Shown here in pieces: positions 61,039-64,000 of a stretch of DNA of 64,000 nucleotides. The notes beneath the pieces are model-generated. The model was not told the origin of the DNA, ran no database searches, and worked only from the letters and a program-made list of their open reading frames with translations. The position numbers and the translations under genes were made by a program. The DNA comes from Salminus brasiliensis (Eukaryota > Chordata > Actinopteri > Characiformes > Bryconidae), in assembly GCF_030463535.1 (NCBI RefSeq), contig NC_132888.1:24889269-24953268 (forward strand). The letters are read 5' to 3'. Every line of letters starts with the position of its first letter. Within the stretch, counting starts at the first letter, position 1.

Positions 61039-63164
61039 GCTTACGGCCATTCCACCCTTAGAACGCCTGATCTCGTCTGATCTCAGAAGCTACCTAGGGT
61101 TGGGCCTGGTTAGTACTTGAATGGGAGACTGAATGGGAATACCAGGTGTTGTAAGCTTTTCCAGTCCTGCAAACAATTAAAGCTTACATTTCCATGTTAT
61201 TTACATATTTTGCACAAATTTGTAGTTGAAACTCTTTTGTGTTGTAAATTTTGATGTGTTGAAATGGAATGCTTTTTCTTGGTTTTGAACAAATATGGTC
61301 TTATCTATGAAATTTGAATCCTCTAGTTAACAAGGTTCTTCTGCTTACGGCCATTCCACCCTTAGAACGCCTGATCTTGTCTGATCTCAGAAGCTAGCTA
61401 GGGTTGGGCCTGGTTAGTACTTGAATGGGAGACTGAATGGGAATACCAGGTGTTGTAAGCTTTTTCAATCCTGCAAACAAAGAAAGCTTACATCTCCATG
61501 TTATTTACATCTTTTGCACAAATTTGTAGTTGAAACTCTTGTGTTGTAAATGTTGATGTGTTAAAATGGAATGCTTTTTCTTGATTTTGAACAAATATGG
61601 TCTTATCTATGAAATTTGAATCCTCTAGTTTGCAAGGTTCTTCTGCTTACGGCCATTCCACCCTTAGAACGCCTGCTCTCGTCTGATCTCAGAAGCTACC
61701 TAGGGTTGGGCCTGGTTAGTACTTGAATGGGAGACTGTCTGGGAATACCAGGTGTTGTAAGCTTTTTCAATCCTGCAAACAATGAAAGCTTACATTTCCA
61801 TGTTATTTACATCTTTTGCACAAATTTGTAGTTGAAACTCTTTTGTGTTGTAAATTTTGATGTGTTGAAATGGAATGTTTTTTCTTGGTTTTGAACAAAT
61901 ATGGTCTTAGCTATGAAATTTGAATTCTCTAGTTTGCACGGTTCTTCTGCTTACGACCATTCCACCCTTAGAATGCCTGATCTTGTCTGGTCTCAGAAGC
62001 TACCTAGGGTTGGGCCTGGTTAGTACTTGAATGGGAGACTGTCTGGGAATACCAGGTGTTGTAAGCTTTTCCAGTCCTGCAAACAATTAAAGCTTACATT
62101 TCCATGTTATTTACATCTTTTGCACAAATTTGTAGTTGAAACTCTTTTGTGTTGTAAATGTTGATGTGTTAAAATGGAATGCTTTTTCTTGATTTTGAAC
62201 AAATATGGTCTTAGCTATGAAATTTGAATCCTCTAGTTTGCAAGGTTCTTCTGCTTACGGCCATTGCACCCTTAGCTCGCCTGATCTCGTCTGATCTCAG
62301 AAGCTACCTAGGGTTGGGCCTGGTTAGTACTTGAATGGGAGACTGTCTGGGAATACCAGGTGTTGTAAGCTTTTCCAGTCCTGCAAACAATTAAAGCTTA
62401 CATTTCCATGTTATTTACATCTTTTGCACACATTTGTAGTTGAAACTCTTTTGTGATGTAAATTTTGATGTGTTGAAATGGAATGCTTTTTCTTGGTTTT
62501 GAACAAATATGGTCTTATCTATGAAATTTGAATCCTCTAGTTTGCAAGGTTCTTCTGCTTACGGCCATTCCACCCTTAGAACGCCTGATCTCGTCTGATC
62601 TCAGAAGCTACCTAGGGTTGGGCCTGATTAGTACTTGAATGGGAGACTGTCTGGGAATAGCAGGTGTTGTAAGCTTTTCCAGTCCTGCAAACAATTAAAG
62701 CTTACATTTCCATGTTATTTACATCTTTTGCACACATTTGTAGTTGAAACTCTTTTGTGATGTAAATTTTGATGTGTTGAAATGGAATGCTTTTTCTTGG
62801 TTTTGAACAAATATGGTCTTATCTATGAAATTTGAATCCTCTAGTTTGCAAGGTTCTTCTGCTTACGGCCATTCCACCCTTAGAACGCCTGATCTCGTCT
62901 GATCTCAGAAGCTACCTAGGGTTGGGCCTGGTTAGTACTTGAATGGGAGACTGAATGGGAATACCAGGTGTTGTAAGCTTTTCCAGTCCTGCAAACAATT
63001 AAAGCTTACATTTCCATGTTATTTACATCTTTTGCACAAATTTGTAGTTGAAACTCTTTTGTGTTGTAAATTTTGATGTGTTGAAATGGAATGCTTTTTC
63101 TTGGTTTTGAACAAATATGGTCTTATCTATGAAATTTGAATCCTCTAGTTTGCAAGGTTCTTCT
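61039..63164 (+). repeat. Right-end family copy 2, one unit shorter (2,126 bp)
   Basis: 5S-like copies start at 61039, 61343, 61645, 61949, 62253, 62557 and 62861. It matches copy 1 except that the units of 59519 and 59823 are replaced by the single chimeric unit at 61949. Confidence 0.87.
61949..62252 (+). repeat. Chimeric unit marking a one-unit deletion
   Basis: The 5S part (AGAATGCC, CTTGTCTG) and the spacer up to AGTTGAAAC (62138) resemble the unit at 59519. From GTAAATG (62160) onward, with GTTAAAATGG and CTTGATTTTG, it resembles the unit at 59823. The switch lies between 62138 and 62160. It also has GCTTACGACC and GTCTGGTCTC, private to this unit. Confidence 0.75.
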
Positions 63165-64000
63165 GCTTACGGCCATTCCACCCTTAGAACGCCTGATCTC
63201 GTCTGATCTCAGAAGCTACCTAGGGTTGGGCCTGGTTAGTACTTGAATGGGAGACTGAATGGGAATACCAGGTGTTGTAAGCTTTTCCAGTCCTGCAAAC
63301 AATTAAAGCTTACATTTCCATGTTATTTACATATTTTGCACAAATTTGTAGTTGAAACTCTTTTGTGTTGTAAATTTTGATGTGTTGAAATGGAATGCTT
63401 TTTCTTGGTTTTGAACAAATATGGTCTTATCTATGAAATTTGAATCCTCTAGTTAAAAAGGTTCTTCTGCTTACGGCCATTCCACCCTTAGAACGCCTGA
63501 TCTTGTCTGATCTCAGAAGCTAGCTAGGGTTGGGCCTGGTTAGTACTTGAATGGGAGACTGAATGGGAATACCAGGTGTTGTAAGCTTTTTCAATCCTGC
63601 AAACAAAGAAAGCTTACATTTCCATGTTATTTACATCTTTTGCACAAATTTGTAGTTGAAACTCTTGTGTTGTAAATGTTGATGTGTTAAAATGGAATGC
63701 TTTTTCTTGATTTTGAACAAATATGGTCTTATCTATGAAATTTGAATCCTCTAGTTTGCAAGGTTCTTCTGCTTACGGCCATTCCACCCTTAGAACGCCT
63801 GCTCTCGTCTGATCTCAGAAGCTACCTAGGGTTGGGCCTGGTTAGTACTTGAATGGGAGACTGTCTGGGAATACCAGGTGTTGTAAGCTTTTTCAATCCT
63901 GCAAACAATGAAAGCTTACATTTCCATGTTATTTACATCTTTTGCACAAATTTGTAGTTGAAACTCTTTTGTGTTGTAAATTTTGATGTGTTGAAATGGA
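63165..64000 (+). repeat. Right-end family copy 3, cut by the window edge
   Basis: 5S-like copies start at 63165, 63469 and 63771. They match 61039, 61343 and 61645, with TAGTTAAAAAGG where the others have TAGTTAACAAGG. The array clearly continues beyond 64000. Confidence 0.87.

Larger units (their letters stand above)
1..64000 (+). repeat. 5S rRNA-derived tandem satellite array, ~304-bp unit, 211 copies
   Basis: Every ~304 bp the same block recurs: 120 bp closely resembling vertebrate 5S rRNA, then a 184-bp AT-rich spacer. All copies point the same way, and both window edges lie inside the array. The spacing is 304 bp except for a few small indels: one extra base in some poly-T spacers, two bases lost in ACTCTTGTG spacers, and ten bases lost in type H copies. 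Divergence from teleost 5S, heterogeneity among copies, loss of many CpGs and higher-order periodicity point to a satellite derived from 5S rDNA rather than working rDNA. A role at a centromere or in pericentromeric heterochromatin is inferred from analogy with 5SHindIII of Hoplias and is not shown by the sequence. The remaining alternative is a second, variant 5S rDNA class of the kind fish often carry. Confidence 0.95.

Noticed and set aside
1-64000. Working 5S rDNA cluster
   Set aside because: Copies depart from vertebrate 5S at about a tenth of positions, with damage in box A, box C and helices that differs among units. Not fully excluded for type A and B copies.
1-64000. CRISPR-like regular repeat and spacer pattern
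   Set aside because: The spacers are themselves repeated and nearly identical, unit length is 304 bp, and the repeat is a eukaryotic 5S sequence.
1-64000. 5S-headed SINE (SINE3 type) or other mobile element
   Set aside because: Units are directly head to tail with constant spacing, no target-site duplications, no poly-A or LINE-like tail, and no dispersed insertion context.
1-64000. CENP-B box
   Set aside because: I looked for the TTCG...CGGG pattern in the consensus unit and did not see one. The AT-rich spacer has no CpG-bearing match.

Overview
The whole 64 kb window is one uninterrupted head-to-tail tandem array. The unit is about 304 bp: a 120-bp region unmistakably related to vertebrate 5S ribosomal RNA, read on the + strand, followed by an AT-rich spacer of about 184 bp. 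I tracked 211 copies by hand, from the gene-like start at position 19 to the last at 63771. No protein-coding gene, tRNA, transposon or unique DNA interrupts it.

Organism: the 5S part has the terminal stem GCTTAC/GTAAGC and an AGAACGCC segment at nt 22-29. As I remember published 5S sequences, these are bony-fish features (tetrapods usually carry GCCTAC/GTAGGC). It differs from a typical teleost 5S at about a dozen of 120 positions. Vertebrate 5S rRNA is extremely conserved, and these copies also differ among themselves in promoter boxes and helices. The array therefore looks like a 5S-derived satellite (pseudogene array) rather than the working 5S rDNA. Known relatives of this idea are the centromeric 5SHindIII satellite of the fish Hoplias malabaricus and the PcP190 satellite of frogs. 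Like 5SHindIII, this unit carries HindIII sites (two per unit, 27 bp apart). I cannot say from sequence alone that it is the same family.

Layout: several monomer types alternate and form higher-order repeats (HORs). The main blocks are an 8-unit pair (1844-6707), a 10-unit pair containing a triplicated 6-unit core (9141-16743), blocks with 15-, 13- and 8-unit offsets marked by a 10-nt-deleted 5S copy (17352-30687), a 7-unit pair (30688-34939), an 18-unit offset plus smaller duplications (38872-46775), an 8-unit pair (46776-51635), and 8/7/7-unit copies running off the right edge (58609-64000). A block near 35.5-38.3 kb recurs about 20.3 kb away at 56.2-58.6 kb. Several chimeric units mark unequal crossover sites to within 10-90 bp.

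Monomer types used below: A = consensus 5S with CTCGTCTG and TCTGGG, T4 terminator. B = preceded by GCACGATTCATCT, CTTGTCTG, T5 terminator. C = AGAATGCC, GCTAGCTAGG, AATGGG, GTAGTAAG. D = GTTTACGG start, TTAGGATT, poly-T spacer. E = AGATCGCC, GCGACC, GGGGCTGG, GTTATAAG. F = A-like but with AATGGG in box C and usually GTACATG in the spacer. G = GTTTACGG start with CAAAGAAAGC and GGAATGATTTTT in the spacer. H = 10-nt deletion in the 5S part.

One stretch (about 48,755-51,010) has a dense cluster of one-base indels, mostly in homopolymers, and is probably an unpolished piece of assembly.
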